A DNA stretch of 57,520 nt, taken from NCBI GenBank assembly GCA_903941105.1, contig CAJANL010000140.1, forward strand, positions 1 through 57,520. Direction: 5' to 3'. Every line of letters starts with the position of its first letter. Within the stretch, counting starts at the first letter, position 1. A model generated the notes under the pieces. That model saw only the letters and a program-made list of their open reading frames with translations. It did no database searches and was not told the DNA's origin. This DNA is from an uncultured Rhodospirillaceae bacterium. Its GTDB lineage: Bacteria > Pseudomonadota > Alphaproteobacteria > Rhodospirillales > Magnetospirillaceae. The position numbers were made by a program, and so were the translations under genes. Shown here piece by piece: positions 26,721-36,668 of this stretch.

Positions 26721-27533
26721 TCAGGGCCAGCATTCCGCCAGCCGCCCGCCCAGCCGCACGGGCGCCACCCGCGCCGCCAAGCCGGTGCGGTCGTCGGTTT
26801 CCACCAGCAGGCCGCAGACGGTAGCGATGCCCTCGGCCGGCGACAGGCGTTCACCGGGAATCTTGCGGACGAACTTAAAGATGGCGGCGTCCTTCTTCAT
26901 GCCGATCACCGAGTCGTAGTCGCCGCACATGCCGGCGTCGGACTGATAGGCGGTGCCGCCGGTGAAGATCCGGTGGTCGGCGGTGGGAACATGCGAATGG
27001 CTGCCCACCACCATGCTGACGCGGCCGTCGACCACATGGGCCATGGCCATCTTCTCGCTGGTGGCCTCGGCGTGGATGTCGAGCAGAATGGCGTCCATGC
27101 CGCCCGGCCCCAGCCGCACCTTGGCCAGTTCGCGCTCGGCGGCGGCGAAGGGATCGTCGAGCGGATCCATGAACAGGCGGCCCATCACCTGCATCACCAT
27201 GACCTTGCGCCCGCGCGAGGCGGGATAGACCCCGACGCCCTTGCCCGGGGTGCCGGCGGGATAGTTCAGCGGCCGCAGCAGACGGTGGTCGCCGTCGATA
27301 TAGGGCATGATCTCGCGCTGGTCCCAGGAGTGATTGCCCAGCGTCACCACATCCACCCCGGCGGCGTAGAACTCCTCGCAGATCTTGGGTGTGATGCCGA
27401 AGCCGTGGGCGGCGTTCTCGCCATTGACCACCACGAAATCGGTTTCGAGTCGGCGACGGATCTCGGGCAAGCGCTCGATCACCGCATCGCGCCCCGACCG
27501 CCCCACCACGTCACCCAGATACAACAGCCTCAT
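26721..27533 (-). CDS. YmdB-like metallophosphoesterase
   Basis: A 270-residue calcineurin-like phosphoesterase of the TIGR00282 group. Metal-binding motifs are LYLGDVVGRSG (residues 4-14), VNGENAAHG, TLGNHSWDQ and VVGSHSHVPTADH. Relatives such as Bacillus YmdB hydrolyse 2',3'-cyclic nucleotides and influence RNA turnover and multicellular behaviour; the substrate here is unknown. It overlaps the fau stop by 4 bases, implying coupled translation. Confidence 0.88.
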   Translation of the reverse strand: MRLLYLGDVVGRSGRDAVIERLPEIRRRLETDFVVVNGENAAHGFGITPKICEEFYAAGVDVVTLGNHSWDQREIMPYIDGDHRLLRPLNYPAGTPGKGVGVYPASRGRKVMVMQVMGRLFMDPLDDPFAAAERELAKVRLGPGGMDAILLDIHAEATSEKMAMAHVVDGRVSMVVGSHSHVPTADHRIFTGGTAYQSDAGMCGDYDSVIGMKKDAAIFKFVRKIPGERLSPAEGIATVCGLLVETDDRTGLAARVAPVRLGGRLAECWP

Positions 27534-28114
27534 GAAGGAATGGTCCTTGTCTCCAGCAGCCCGGCCTCGGTCGCCACGCCGTCGAGACGCTGATCGCGGC
27601 CGTCATGGGGGATCGCCGGCACCTGTTGAGCGGCGAATGCAATACCCATGGCTGACACATGGCGCTTTCGTCGCAGCATGTCCAGCGTTCGGTCATAGAA
27701 TCCGCCGCCGTAGCCCAGCCGAAACCCCTGTCTATCGAAGGCCAGCAGCGGCACCAGCAGCAGGTCGGGCTCGACCGGAGCGGCATGGGCCAGCGGATGG
27801 GTGGTGCCGAACCGGCCGGGCTCCAGCTCGTCGCCCCAGGCCCAGGCGCGGAAATCCAGGGGTTGATTCGGCGCCGTCACCACCGGCAGCGCCAGACGGC
27901 GCCCGGCGGCGGCCAGGGCCTGCAGCAGCGGACGCGGGTCGATCTCATCACCCATGGGCCAATAACCGGCCACCACCGCGCCCGGGGGCAGCAGCGGCGC
28001 CAATTCGGCCACGGTGCGGGCGGCGGCCTCGCCCTGGCGGGCGGCCTCGGCGCGCACCGCCACGGCATGGGCGCGCATGGCTTTCTTGAGGGCGGGAATG
28101 TCGGGGTCGGTCAT
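27530..28114 (-). CDS. fau: 5-formyltetrahydrofolate cyclo-ligase
   Basis: A 194-residue enzyme with the C-terminal signature RLGYGGGFYDRTLD and the VAGYWPMGDEIDPRPLL segment that binds substrate. It converts 5-formyl-tetrahydrofolate to 5,10-methenyl-tetrahydrofolate using ATP. It lies immediately downstream of the 6S RNA locus, the same order as in E. coli (zapA-ssrS-ygfA). Confidence 0.93.
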   Translation of the reverse strand: MTDPDIPALKKAMRAHAVAVRAEAARQGEAAARTVAELAPLLPPGAVVAGYWPMGDEIDPRPLLQALAAAGRRLALPVVTAPNQPLDFRAWAWGDELEPGRFGTTHPLAHAAPVEPDLLLVPLLAFDRQGFRLGYGGGFYDRTLDMLRRKRHVSAMGIAFAAQQVPAIPHDGRDQRLDGVATEAGLLETRTIPS

Positions 28115-28139
28115 GGGGGAAAGCAGGAGCGGCGCCGCC

Positions 28140-28300
28140 TCGGCCGTTGGCTATTGCAAGTCCTCCGTGGCCTGCTGTTGCAGGTGGGAACCATATACCG
28201 AGACCACGATCCCGGCAGGGACAGCTCCCAAGAGGTAGATATTGGCCCCAGGGACATTGGCTACCTGACGCACCGCGCAGCAGACCGCTCCTCCAGCGAA
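28140..28300 (-). ncRNA. ssrS: 6S RNA
   Basis: The roughly 160 bases between zapA and fau contain no gene but can fold into a long rod. Read leftward, GGTCTGCTG near the 5' end pairs with CAGCAGGCC near the 3' end, enclosing a large open region, as expected for RNA that mimics an open promoter and binds the sigma-70 holoenzyme. The location between zapA and fau is the classic 6S position. Ends are estimated. Confidence 0.72.
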
Positions 28301-28301
28301 T

Positions 28302-28628
28302 CTAGGCTCTCTCAAGCCGATCCGCAATGCCTTCGATGCGCCGGGCCAACAGATCGATCCCCAGCGCCAGACGCCTGTCGCCATCGGCCGCCGCCGTTAC
28401 CGAACCCGCGGCCTGCCGCAGCGCCTCGCGTGCCTCGGCCAGTTCATCGGCCAATTGCAGGGCCACCATCACCAGCAGACGGGAATCGCTGACATTGCCG
28501 ACGCTGGCCAGCAGCCTCTGCGCCAGTTCGTCCACGTCGCGGCCCAGGTCATGGACGCGGGCGACATCGGCGTCGTCGCAGGCGATGTCGTAAAGGCGGC
28601 CGTTGATGGTGATGTTGACGTCGGCCAC
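28302..28628 (-). CDS. zapA: Cell-division protein ZapA
   Basis: A 108-residue protein from a GTG at 28628: it reads ADVNITINGRLYDIACDD after the start, the typical ZapA head that binds FtsZ, then VHDLGRDVDELAQRL and a long C-terminal helix for dimerisation. It promotes FtsZ filament bundling. The GTG start is 4 bases after the upstream small gene and has a GGAGG-like site; no in-frame ATG fits. Confidence 0.9.
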   Translation of the reverse strand: MADVNITINGRLYDIACDDADVARVHDLGRDVDELAQRLLASVGNVSDSRLLVMVALQLADELAEAREALRQAAGSVTAAADGDRRLALGIDLLARRIEGIADRLERA

Positions 28629-28632
28629 CGCC

Positions 28633-28866
28633 CTAGTCCTCCAACAGGCTGCGCAGGCGGTCGATGGTGGCGTCGAGCCGCACCGCCACCACGCGGGTGG
28701 TGTCCTGCAACTCGGCGTATTCCTCGCGGGCATCGCGCAGTTCGCCGGCCAGCAGCAGGTCGCCGGCACCGACGCGGGCGGTGGCCTGCTCCAGACGGTC
28801 GATGGCCGAGCCGAGGCGGCGGATGGCCTCCTCGGTCTGCTGCAACGCCCCGGACTGCTGCTCCAA
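28633..28866 (-). CDS. Small coiled-coil protein (DUF4164-like)
   Basis: A 77-residue, almost entirely helical protein (MEQQSGALQQTEEAIRRLGS at the start, heptad-like spacing of Leu and Val throughout). Small DUF4164 proteins commonly precede zapA in alphaproteobacteria, which is the basis of this call. Function unknown; a role with ZapA in division is inferred from coupling. Confidence 0.75.
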   Translation of the reverse strand: MEQQSGALQQTEEAIRRLGSAIDRLEQATARVGAGDLLLAGELRDAREEYAELQDTTRVVAVRLDATIDRLRSLLED

Positions 28867-29056
28867 AACCGGCCTCCCCCGCCGAAAGTCATGCGAGGCG
28901 AAGGTTAGGGCGCGAGGGGGGCCGAGTCAACGGAAGCCGCGTGAGCAGGCGCCTGGGCCGTTGAGGCCCCGCAAAGCGGGCCTGGAGCACAGCGAAAGGC
29001 GCATCGCGGAGCGCAGCCAAGCCACCGGAGGTGGCGCCCGGCGCCTGAGGGACAGG

Positions 29057-29091
29057 AAAAACAGGGCGATCGCCGTCAAGCGATGGCCCTG
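29057..29091 (-). terminator. Rho-independent terminator after the dehydrogenase gene
   Basis: Read leftward, CAGGGCCATCGC and GCGATCGCCCTG form a stem with one mismatch around TTGACG, followed by TTTTTC. It lies 12 bases past the stop at 29103. Confidence 0.85.
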
Positions 29092-29102
29092 CGCGCGCCC
29101 CT

Positions 29103-30569
29103 TCACAGCCCACCCATGCACAGGTATTTCACCTCAAGGAAGTCCTCGATGCCGTATTTCGAGCCCTCGCGGCCGATGCCCGACTGCTTCATGCCGCCGA
29201 AGGGGGCGACCTCGGTGGAGATGATGCCCTCGTTGATGCCGACGATGCCGTATTCCAGCGCTCCGGCCACCCGCCAGACGCGGCCGATGTCGCGGGCGTA
29301 GAAATAGGAGGCGAGGCCGAATTCGGTGGCATTGGCCATGGCGACCGCCTCCTCCTCGGTGTTGAAGCGGAACAGCGGCGCCACCGGGCCGAAGGTCTCC
29401 TCGCGGGCGCACAGCATGTCGGGCGTGACGTCGGCCAGGATGGTGGGCTCGAAGAAGGTGCCGCCCAGCGGGTGGCGCTTGCCGCCCATCACGACGCGGG
29501 CGCCCTTGGCCAGCGCGTCGGCGATGTGGCGCTCGACCTTCTCGATGGCCTCAAGATTGATCAGCGGCCCCTGCTGGGTGTCGCCGCCTAAACCGGGGCC
29601 GACCTTCAGCCCGGCCACCGCCGCGGCGAGGCGCACGGCGAACTCGTCATAGACGGCGTCCTGTACCAGGATGCGGTTGGCGCAGACGCAGGTCTGGCCG
29701 GTGTTGCGATATTTCGACGCCATGGCGCCGGCCACCGCCGCGTCGAGATCGGCATCGTCGAACACGATGAACGGCGCATTGCCGCCCAGTTCCAGGCTGA
29801 CCTTCTTCACCGTCTCGGCGCATTGGCGCATCAGCAGGCGGCCGATTTCGGTGGAGCCGGTGAAGCTGAGCTTGCGCACCAGCGGATTAGCGCAAAGCTC
29901 GTCACCCACCGCCGCCGGGTCGTCGCTGGTGACCACGTTGAACACCCCCGGCGGCATGCCGGCGCGCTCGGCCAACACGGCCAGCGCCAGGGCGGAGAGC
30001 GGCGTGTCCTCGGCCGGCTTGATCACCACCGGGCAGCCGGCGGCCAGGGCGGGTGCCACCTTGCGGGTGATCATGGCGTTGGGGAAATTCCACGGAGTGA
30101 TGGCGGCGACGACGCCGATGGGCTCCTTGGTCACCACGATCCTGCGGCCGGGCGCGTTCTCGGGGATGACGTCGCCATAGGCGCGCTTGCCCTCCTCGGC
30201 GAACCACTCGATGAAGGCGGCGCCGTAGACCACTTCGCCCTTGGCCTCGGCCAGCGGCTTGCCCTGCTCGGCGGTCATCAGCACCGCCAGGTCCTGCCCG
30301 GCCGCCAGGATGAGATCATGCCATTTCCGCAGGATGACGGCCCGCTCCTTGGCGGTCCTGGCACGCCAAGCCGGCCACACCCTGGCGGCGGCCTCGATCG
30401 CCTGACGGGTCTCGGCGGCGCCCAGGGCCGGCACGTGGCCGATGACGGCGCCATCGGCCGGATTGGTCACGGCGAAGGTTCTGCCCGACTTGGCGTCGGT
30501 CCAGCGGCCATCGATATAGGCCTGGGCGCACAGCAGAGTCTTGTCGGCGAGGTCGAGCATGGTATCCAT
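29103..30569 (-). CDS. gabD: NAD(P)-dependent succinate-semialdehyde dehydrogenase
   Basis: A 488-residue aldehyde dehydrogenase from ATG 30569 (30560 is an alternative). The catalytic Cys is in NTGQTCVCANRI, the general-base Glu in LELGGNAPF, the cofactor loop in FTGSTEIGRLL, and the start of the catalytic domain in TPWNFPNAMITRK. The overall sequence resembles GabD, which oxidises succinate semialdehyde to succinate. Related substrates (glutarate semialdehyde) cannot be excluded. It is divergent from an alpha/beta hydrolase gene. Confidence 0.85.
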   Translation of the reverse strand: MDTMLDLADKTLLCAQAYIDGRWTDAKSGRTFAVTNPADGAVIGHVPALGAAETRQAIEAAARVWPAWRARTAKERAVILRKWHDLILAAGQDLAVLMTAEQGKPLAEAKGEVVYGAAFIEWFAEEGKRAYGDVIPENAPGRRIVVTKEPIGVVAAITPWNFPNAMITRKVAPALAAGCPVVIKPAEDTPLSALALAVLAERAGMPPGVFNVVTSDDPAAVGDELCANPLVRKLSFTGSTEIGRLLMRQCAETVKKVSLELGGNAPFIVFDDADLDAAVAGAMASKYRNTGQTCVCANRILVQDAVYDEFAVRLAAAVAGLKVGPGLGGDTQQGPLINLEAIEKVERHIADALAKGARVVMGGKRHPLGGTFFEPTILADVTPDMLCAREETFGPVAPLFRFNTEEEAVAMANATEFGLASYFYARDIGRVWRVAGALEYGIVGINEGIISTEVAPFGGMKQSGIGREGSKYGIEDFLEVKYLCMGGL

Positions 30570-30642
30570 CCGAGAAGGGCGATTTTGACCGATGGGGCAA
30601 GATATACTCGCCGCGACCGACAACGGAAAGGCCGTCTCCGCC

Positions 30643-31488
30643 ATGAGCAACCCTGCTTCACGTTCACGCTACCTCACCCTGGGCGGCCTGGAGACCCACT
30701 TCACCGAGTGGGGCGCCGAGGATGCTCCCGCCATCGTCATGTGGCACGGGCTGGCGCGGACCTGCCGCGACTTCGATACCGCCGCCGCCCGACTGTCGCG
30801 CCGCTTCCGGGTGATCTGCCCCGATACCATCGGCCGTGGCCTGTCGGCGTGGTCGGCCAATCCCGAGCAGGACTACACCGTCGCCGCCTATGCCGGCCAC
30901 GCCCTGGAACTGCTGGAGAAGCTCGGCATCGAGCGGCTGCGCTGGGTGGGCACCTCCATGGGCGGAGTGGTGGGCATGCTGCTGGCCGCCGGGCCGCTCA
31001 AGGGCCGCATCGAGCGGCTGGTGGTCAACGATATCGGACCGAGGCTCAACCCGGTGGCGGTGGAGCGCATCCGCGCCTACGTCTCGGTGGTCCCCTCGTT
31101 TGCCACCATGACCGAATTTCAAGCCTTCATCCGCTTCATCTACCAGCCGTTCGGTGCGCTTTCCGAGGCGGACTGGACGCTGATGACGGAGTCCTCGGTG
31201 CGTCGCCAGGACGATGGCCGCCTCACACTGCACTACGACCCCAAGGTGATGCAGGTGTTCGCGGCGGCGGCGGGCGAGTTCGACCTGTGGCCGGTGTGGG
31301 ATCTGATAGAGTGCCCGACCCTGGCCCTGCGCGGCGCCGAGTCCGACCTGCTGCTGGCCGATACCGCCGAGGAAATGACAACACGCGGTCCCAAGGCCCA
31401 ACTCGTCACCATCCCCGCCTGCGGCCATGCCCCGGCGCTCAACGTGCCGGAACAGCTGGAGGTGCTGGAGGGGTTCCTGGGGGCGTAG
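30643..31488 (+). CDS. Alpha/beta hydrolase
   Basis: About 281 residues from ATG 30643 (an upstream start at 30592 is open). The fold shows the oxyanion segment VMWHGLARTCRDF, the nucleophile elbow GTSMGG, the acid in RGAESDLLL and the base His in ACGHAPALN. The substrate is unknown. Divergent from the dehydrogenase gene by 73 bases; it could share a pathway with it, but nothing proves that. Confidence 0.85.
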   Translation: MSNPASRSRYLTLGGLETHFTEWGAEDAPAIVMWHGLARTCRDFDTAAARLSRRFRVICPDTIGRGLSAWSANPEQDYTVAAYAGHALELLEKLGIERLRWVGTSMGGVVGMLLAAGPLKGRIERLVVNDIGPRLNPVAVERIRAYVSVVPSFATMTEFQAFIRFIYQPFGALSEADWTLMTESSVRRQDDGRLTLHYDPKVMQVFAAAAGEFDLWPVWDLIECPTLALRGAESDLLLADTAEEMTTRGPKAQLVTIPACGHAPALNVPEQLEVLEGFLGA

Positions 31489-31516
31489 AGCGTGGCATCT
31501 CGAAGGATGGGTCGCA

Positions 31517-32953
31517 CTACGCCGCGTTGAATCGGTCCTTCGGTGCCGCCATCACCACCGCCGGACGTCCGACATCCTTCATCAGGCCGGGACCATTGAC
31601 CATGGCGAAGCCGTTGCGCACCGCCCGGCCGACCACGTGGCGGCGGCGGGCGCTCCACAGGTAGCAGCTCTTGCCCGCCATGCCGACGTCGCCCCGAAGC
31701 GACTCCAGCGCCCGCAGCAGCGCCTCGTCGCCCATGCGTTCCGCCGGCGCCAATTCCGAGAGGTCTATGCCGACCATGGCGGCGCCGGCCGCAGCGGCGT
31801 CAAAGCCGTGGCTGGAGGACATGCGGATGCGCAACAAGGCCTCGCACCCCAGCGACCGCACCGCCGCCACCACCGTTTCCATCTCGGCGGCCGAGACTTC
31901 GTCGGGAATATGGAAGACCTCGACGCGGACCCGGGCGGCGCGGGTCTCGGCCGCCAGATCGGCGAAGGGGGCGATCACCGCCATGCGATCTTCGGAAATC
32001 AGCGAGTTCCAGCTGAGTGGAATGATGACCGAGGCTTTGTTGTTCCCCACCCGCATATGGCGCACCGCCGTCCCCACCACGAAGCGATCGAGCGCCAGCG
32101 CGGTGCCCGCATCGCCCTCGGGATAGGCCCGGCCGCCCTCCAGCGGCTCGAAACCCGCCCCATCGATCCTCATCACCCGGGCGGTATAGGCGGAGATGGA
32201 CTCGCCCTCGGCCACCCAGGTCGGCCGCCACACCAATGACAGCAGAGCACCAGGGGGCATTGGGCCGACGTCCCCCCCTCCCTCGCGGCCGGTCCCGTGT
32301 ACCGGCTGAATGGACTGCCAGGCGGGCTCGTCGTGCCCGGCGCTGCGAACCACCTCGATGGGCTCCCACCGCGCCTCGGCCGGACCGGCCGCAGCCGCGA
32401 GATGGGGAACGAAGGCCTCGGCATCGCATACCGCACGCCGCACCGCCGCCGCATCCACGCCACCGGCACCATCGGCAACCTCGGCCAGGGCGACATTGGC
32501 GATCAGCGCCAAGGGGCGCTCACCGCCCACCACGCCGTCCCCCAGCAGATGATGGCTTATCTCGCTGGCGATGACGGTGACACGCCGTCGCGCCTCGTCG
32601 CGTGGCAGCGCCGGAAATAAAAGCAGGTAGGTGTCGTCGCCCTCGCGGGAATAGACGTTGCCGGCACCGATATGGCGGCGGATCAGGGTATCGGCGATCA
32701 ACGCCACCTTGTCGGCCAGCCGGGACCACTTGGCCCCCACCGCCTCGCGGAAATCAGCCACGGAAATGATGTGCAAACGGGTCCCCAGGCCGGGGTCAGC
32801 GGTCAGCATGTCCTGGACGGTGCGGGAAAAGGCGGCCAGCCCCCCTGAAACGCCGCCGCGCGAACTCCGCGCGACAGCTCGCCGCACCGGCGCTGCCCGC
32901 GACGTCAGCCGCCCGAGGATCCGCGATAACAGGCGCTTCAAAAAGCCAATCAT
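31517..32953 (-). CDS. Degenerate GGDEF/EAL-like protein
   Basis: A 478-residue soluble protein. The N-terminal half has the GGDEF fold order, with IADTLIRRHIGAGNVYSREG and TYLLLFP, but the signature is EGDDT at about residues 104-108, so cyclase activity is unlikely. The C-terminal half resembles an EAL-like barrel in layout (LDRFVVG, IPLSWNSL, AAMVGIDLSELA) but lacks the catalytic Glu set. It may be a c-di-GMP receptor or scaffold. It is convergent with the hydrolase gene. Confidence 0.55.
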   Translation of the reverse strand: MIGFLKRLLSRILGRLTSRAAPVRRAVARSSRGGVSGGLAAFSRTVQDMLTADPGLGTRLHIISVADFREAVGAKWSRLADKVALIADTLIRRHIGAGNVYSREGDDTYLLLFPALPRDEARRRVTVIASEISHHLLGDGVVGGERPLALIANVALAEVADGAGGVDAAAVRRAVCDAEAFVPHLAAAAGPAEARWEPIEVVRSAGHDEPAWQSIQPVHGTGREGGGDVGPMPPGALLSLVWRPTWVAEGESISAYTARVMRIDGAGFEPLEGGRAYPEGDAGTALALDRFVVGTAVRHMRVGNNKASVIIPLSWNSLISEDRMAVIAPFADLAAETRAARVRVEVFHIPDEVSAAEMETVVAAVRSLGCEALLRIRMSSSHGFDAAAAGAAMVGIDLSELAPAERMGDEALLRALESLRGDVGMAGKSCYLWSARRRHVVGRAVRNGFAMVNGPGLMKDVGRPAVVMAAPKDRFNAA

Positions 32954-33036
32954 GATCGGCCTCCCGCACTAGCCGATGCGATTTGGAATAGTACCAGAGT
33001 TCCGGCCGGCATTCAATCAAGCTCTCCCCTCACACA

Positions 33037-33218
33037 GGGCAATCGGATGAAGGAGAATAGTCCCGCAGACAAGGCCGTCATTCCCGCGAAGGCGGGAATC
33101 CATGGGGCCAGCAGCATGACTTCGAGCCATACGCACTCTTTGCCCCCGCCATGGATTCCCGCCTCCGCGGGAATGACGAAAATGGGGATGGACGACAAGC
33201 CTTCACCCGATTGCCCTG
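33037..33218. repeat. Nested palindromic repeat with dRS3-like core, copy 1
   Basis: Inner arms at 33078-33106 and 33150-33178 (29 bases, 28 complementary) contain ATTCCCGCGAAGGCGGGAAT, similar to the dRS3-like repeats scattered in many proteobacteria. Outer arms AGGGCAATCGGATGAAGG (33037-33054) and its near-complement (33201-33218) enclose them. A related element is at 47311-47415. Confidence 0.8.
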
Positions 33219-33224
33219 CTCCCC

Positions 33225-35393
33225 TCACATCTCCACCCTGATCTCAACCTCGCCCCGGCGATTGACCACATTGATGCCGACGCTGTGGGGGTGTCGGTTG
33301 AGGATAACATCCACCACCGCGTCGCCCACCGTCAGGCCGCGGATCTCCACCTGATCGAGGAAGGACGGCAGCACCGGCCGGTTGAACAGGATGGTGGACG
33401 GGCTGGCGGTGAGCTCGAGGCCGAGCACTGCCTCCAGCATGAGGAACGGGCTGGCCGCCGCCCAGGCCTGGGGGATGCAGGCAACCGGATAGAGGGTGGG
33501 GCCTTGTCCACCCTGGCGCGGGAAGCCGCAGAACAACTCGGGCAGCCGGTTGAGGTCGACGGCCATGGCCGCGTCGAACATGCCGCCCAGAATGCGCTGC
33601 GCCCGATCCGCCATGCCATAGCGCGCCAGCCCCGCCGCCACCAGCGCGTTGTCGTGCGGCCAGATGGATCCGTTATGATAGCTCATGGGGTTGTAGCGCC
33701 GTTCGCCCTCCGCCAGGGTGCGCACCCCCCAGCCGGAGAACATCCCTTCCCCCATCAACCCTTCGGCGACACTGTGGGCATGCTCCGGTGCGACAATGCC
33801 GCAGTAGAGCAGATGGCCGGGATTGGACGACATGACCCGGCAGGGCCGCTTCTCGCCGTCCAGCGCCAGGGCATAGGTGCCCATATCCGCCTGCCAGAAG
33901 GCCCTCTCGAAACGCTGATGCAGGGTGGCTGCCTGATCCAGCAGGTCGGCGGCCCGCTCCGGCATGTCGAGCACGCCGGCCACGGCGGCGGCGCCGCGCC
34001 GGGCGGCATAGACATAGCCCTGAACCTCGCACAGGGCGATGGGACCCTCGGCGAGGCTGCCGTCGGCGTGCATCACCGAGTCCTCGGAATCCTTCCAGCC
34101 CTGGTTGACCAGCCCCTCGGGCCGCTGACGGGAATATTCGACGAAGCCGTCGCCGTCGATGTCGCCCCATTGGTCGATCCAGCCCAGCGCCCGCTCGACA
34201 TGCGGCCACAGGGTGGCGACAAAGGCGCGGTCACCAGTGCGCTCCAGATACTTGGCCACCAGCATGATGAACAGCGGCGTGGCGTCGGCGCTGCCGTAAT
34301 AGCAGCCATAGGGCACCTCGCCCAGATTGGCCATCTCGCCTTCCCGCCACTCATGCAGAATCTTGCCCGGCTCGGCGTCCTGGCGGGGATCGTGGCGGTC
34401 GGACTGGTTGGCGGCCAGCGTCGCCAGCACGCCCTTGGCCATGGCGGGGTCGACCCACAGGTATTCCAGCGCGGTGATGATGCCGTCGCGACCGAACACG
34501 GTGGAGAACCACGGCACTCCGGCATAGGGATAGGGGCCGTCGGGGGTCTGGGTCACCAGCATGCGCAGGTCGGCGCGCGACCGTCCCAGCCAGTGATTGA
34601 ACTGCTGGTTAGAGGTTTCGATCTGACAGGAGCGATGGCCGCCCAGGATGGTGATCAGGCGCTCGCGACTATGGCTGAACGCCTCGGCGGAGGGCGGCCG
34701 CTGGTGGCCGACGCCATCGTCCTCGAAATAGGCGTTGTGGTAGAGCTCGAACGATTCCGCCGGCTTCAACCGGGGCGAGAAGCGGGCGTGCTCGGGGCCG
34801 ATTTCGGCCGGTGGTTGCGAGAATTCCAGACTGGTGCGCCGCTCGACGCCGTCGAGGCCCTCATAGGCCAGGATGGCCCGGCGTTCCTCGACGATGCTCC
34901 ACGACCGGCCGCGCTGTCGCCGGGTCATGCCGCGCACCTCGAACACGTCGGCGAAATCGGCGTCGTAGAGAAAGAACAGGTCGGCGGCCAGTTCGATGTC
35001 GCCGTAATTGAACACCTTGGTGCGGCAGTACAACGCTCCGCGCCAGAGGAACTGCGAACGGAACACATGCACCGTGCCGCGCGGAATGATGCTGTCGCCG
35101 GTCAGCGGAATGTCGGGATTGGTGAGATCGACGGCCACGAAGGCATTATTCTCATGCACCGTCGAGGACAGCAGCAACGGCCGCTGGTGCCCGAGGTGGA
35201 ACTCGTGGTGTGACAGCATGCGTGTGCCGCGATGATAGATCCCCTGCTCGCCGCCGCCCACCGAGCCCATGTCGCCATAGCGATCGAACACCGCGAAGGT
35301 ATCGCCGTCCTTGAGGGTCAGGGTCCGCATGGCCACCCGAGGCGAGGTGGCGAGAACGTAGGCGTGCCCCTTGACGCGAATAATGTCGGTCAT
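33225..35393 (-). CDS. Glycogen-debranching-type glycosidase (amylo-alpha-1,6-glucosidase family)
   Basis: A 722-residue protein from ATG 35393. The N-terminal 300 residues match the beta-rich N-terminal domain of this family ([20 protein letters not shown], SRFxx-like [10 protein letters not shown]). The C-terminal (alpha/alpha)6 barrel has [41 protein letters not shown] and [17 protein letters not shown]. These enzymes remove alpha-1,6 branches or act on related glucosides; exact substrate unknown. An open frame continues to 35777, but the translation coupling (ATGA overlap with the next gene) sets the start. Confidence 0.8.
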   Translation of the reverse strand: MTDIIRVKGHAYVLATSPRVAMRTLTLKDGDTFAVFDRYGDMGSVGGGEQGIYHRGTRMLSHHEFHLGHQRPLLLSSTVHENNAFVAVDLTNPDIPLTGDSIIPRGTVHVFRSQFLWRGALYCRTKVFNYGDIELAADLFFLYDADFADVFEVRGMTRRQRGRSWSIVEERRAILAYEGLDGVERRTSLEFSQPPAEIGPEHARFSPRLKPAESFELYHNAYFEDDGVGHQRPPSAEAFSHSRERLITILGGHRSCQIETSNQQFNHWLGRSRADLRMLVTQTPDGPYPYAGVPWFSTVFGRDGIITALEYLWVDPAMAKGVLATLAANQSDRHDPRQDAEPGKILHEWREGEMANLGEVPYGCYYGSADATPLFIMLVAKYLERTGDRAFVATLWPHVERALGWIDQWGDIDGDGFVEYSRQRPEGLVNQGWKDSEDSVMHADGSLAEGPIALCEVQGYVYAARRGAAAVAGVLDMPERAADLLDQAATLHQRFERAFWQADMGTYALALDGEKRPCRVMSSNPGHLLYCGIVAPEHAHSVAEGLMGEGMFSGWGVRTLAEGERRYNPMSYHNGSIWPHDNALVAAGLARYGMADRAQRILGGMFDAAMAVDLNRLPELFCGFPRQGGQGPTLYPVACIPQAWAAASPFLMLEAVLGLELTASPSTILFNRPVLPSFLDQVEIRGLTVGDAVVDVILNRHPHSVGINVVNRRGEVEIRVEM

Positions 35394-36460
35394 TCGGCGA
35401 GACCTCCCAAGGCGCGCCGCAGGCTTGGCCGGCGGGCGGCGGCGGCGGCGCGCTGATACAGCTTCAGGTAGTCGGTGGCCATCCGCCGGACGGTGAAACG
35501 CCGCTCGAAGGCCTGACGGCAGCGCTGGCGGTCGAAATGGCGGCAGCGCTCCACCGCCGCCGCCGCCGCCTCGACACTGTCCACCACATAGCCGGTAACC
35601 CCCTCCTCGATGACTTCCGGCACCGAGCCGCGCGACCAGGCGATGGTCGGCGTGCCGCAGGCCATGGCCTCGATCATCACCAGCCCAAACGGCTCCGGCC
35701 AATCGATGGGGAACAGATGGGCCAGGGCACCACCCAGGAAGGCCTCCTTGTCGTCCTCGCCGATCTCGCCCACCCATTCCACCAGCGGATCGTCGAGCAG
35801 CGGTCGCACCACACGGTCGAAGTATTCACCGTCATGGGTATCGGCCTTGGCGGCCGCCTTCAATGGCAGTCCGGTGGCCCGCGCGATGGCAACCGCCCGG
35901 TCGAAGCGCTTCTCCGCCGAGAATCTTCCGATGAAGGCGAGATAGCCCCCCGGCCGCCCAGCCGCCCGCAACGACCGCGCCGGCAAGCCATGGTGCACGG
36001 TGCCGATCCAATTGGCCCAGGTGATGGGACGGCGCTGGGCGTCGGAGATGGAGATCAGCGCCACATCATCGAATTCGCGATACAGTTCGCCCAGTTCGGG
36101 CAGGTCCTGTCGCCCGTGCAAGGTGGTCAGCACCGGAACGACGCTTCGTCGCGCGAACGGGTAATGAAGGATGTCCATATGGAAATGGATGACATCGAAC
36201 TCGTCCGCCCGAGCCATCACCGATTCGATTTGCAGGATGTGCGGAATCATACTCTCGGCATCGGCGCCGTGCAGCCTCAGGGAGTCGGTGCAGGCGCCCA
36301 CCAGGCGGGCCGAAGTGACCGAGTCCGCACTAGCAAAAAGGGTTACATCGTGCCCCATGGCCACCAACTCTTCGGTCAGGTAGGAGACTACCCGTTCGGT
36401 GCCGCCGTAAAGCTTGGGCGGGACAGCTTCGAAGAGGGGGGCGACCTCGGCAATGCGCAT
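35390..36460 (-). CDS. Glycosyltransferase family 4
   Basis: About 356 residues from ATG 36460, with AAAGGG six bases upstream. Start is [20 protein letters not shown], with the GGTERVV nucleotide-sugar loop, [15 protein letters not shown] at the start of the C-terminal Rossmann domain, and the [16 protein letters not shown] donor-binding motif with EX7E spacing. It overlaps the debranching-type gene by 4 bases; together they suggest synthesis and remodelling of an alpha-glucan or a related glycoside. The acceptor is unknown. Confidence 0.85.
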   Translation of the reverse strand: MRIAEVAPLFEAVPPKLYGGTERVVSYLTEELVAMGHDVTLFASADSVTSARLVGACTDSLRLHGADAESMIPHILQIESVMARADEFDVIHFHMDILHYPFARRSVVPVLTTLHGRQDLPELGELYREFDDVALISISDAQRRPITWANWIGTVHHGLPARSLRAAGRPGGYLAFIGRFSAEKRFDRAVAIARATGLPLKAAAKADTHDGEYFDRVVRPLLDDPLVEWVGEIGEDDKEAFLGGALAHLFPIDWPEPFGLVMIEAMACGTPTIAWSRGSVPEVIEEGVTGYVVDSVEAAAAAVERCRHFDRQRCRQAFERRFTVRRMATDYLKLYQRAAAAARRPSLRRALGGLAE

Positions 36461-36668
36461 GACCATCCCTTTCCGCGAGTTTTCCCCAGACGAGAGGTGG
36501 GGCATACCGAGGGCGAGGGCAATTCGCCTTTGGAGAAGGGGAACAGGGCCGGACCTATGCTCAGGTGAACGCCTTAGATTGCAAACGCGTCCCCATACGA
36601 TCAATTATCTGGCTAAGCCGGTCGTTCCGGACTAGGGTAAATCTTTCCCTATTCGGTTGCGCTGGCCG

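Noticed and set aside
33225..35777. 850-residue glycosidase starting at 35777
   Set aside because: The extra N-terminal part is an antisense shadow of the glycosyltransferase gene; the family start and ATGA overlap support 35393.
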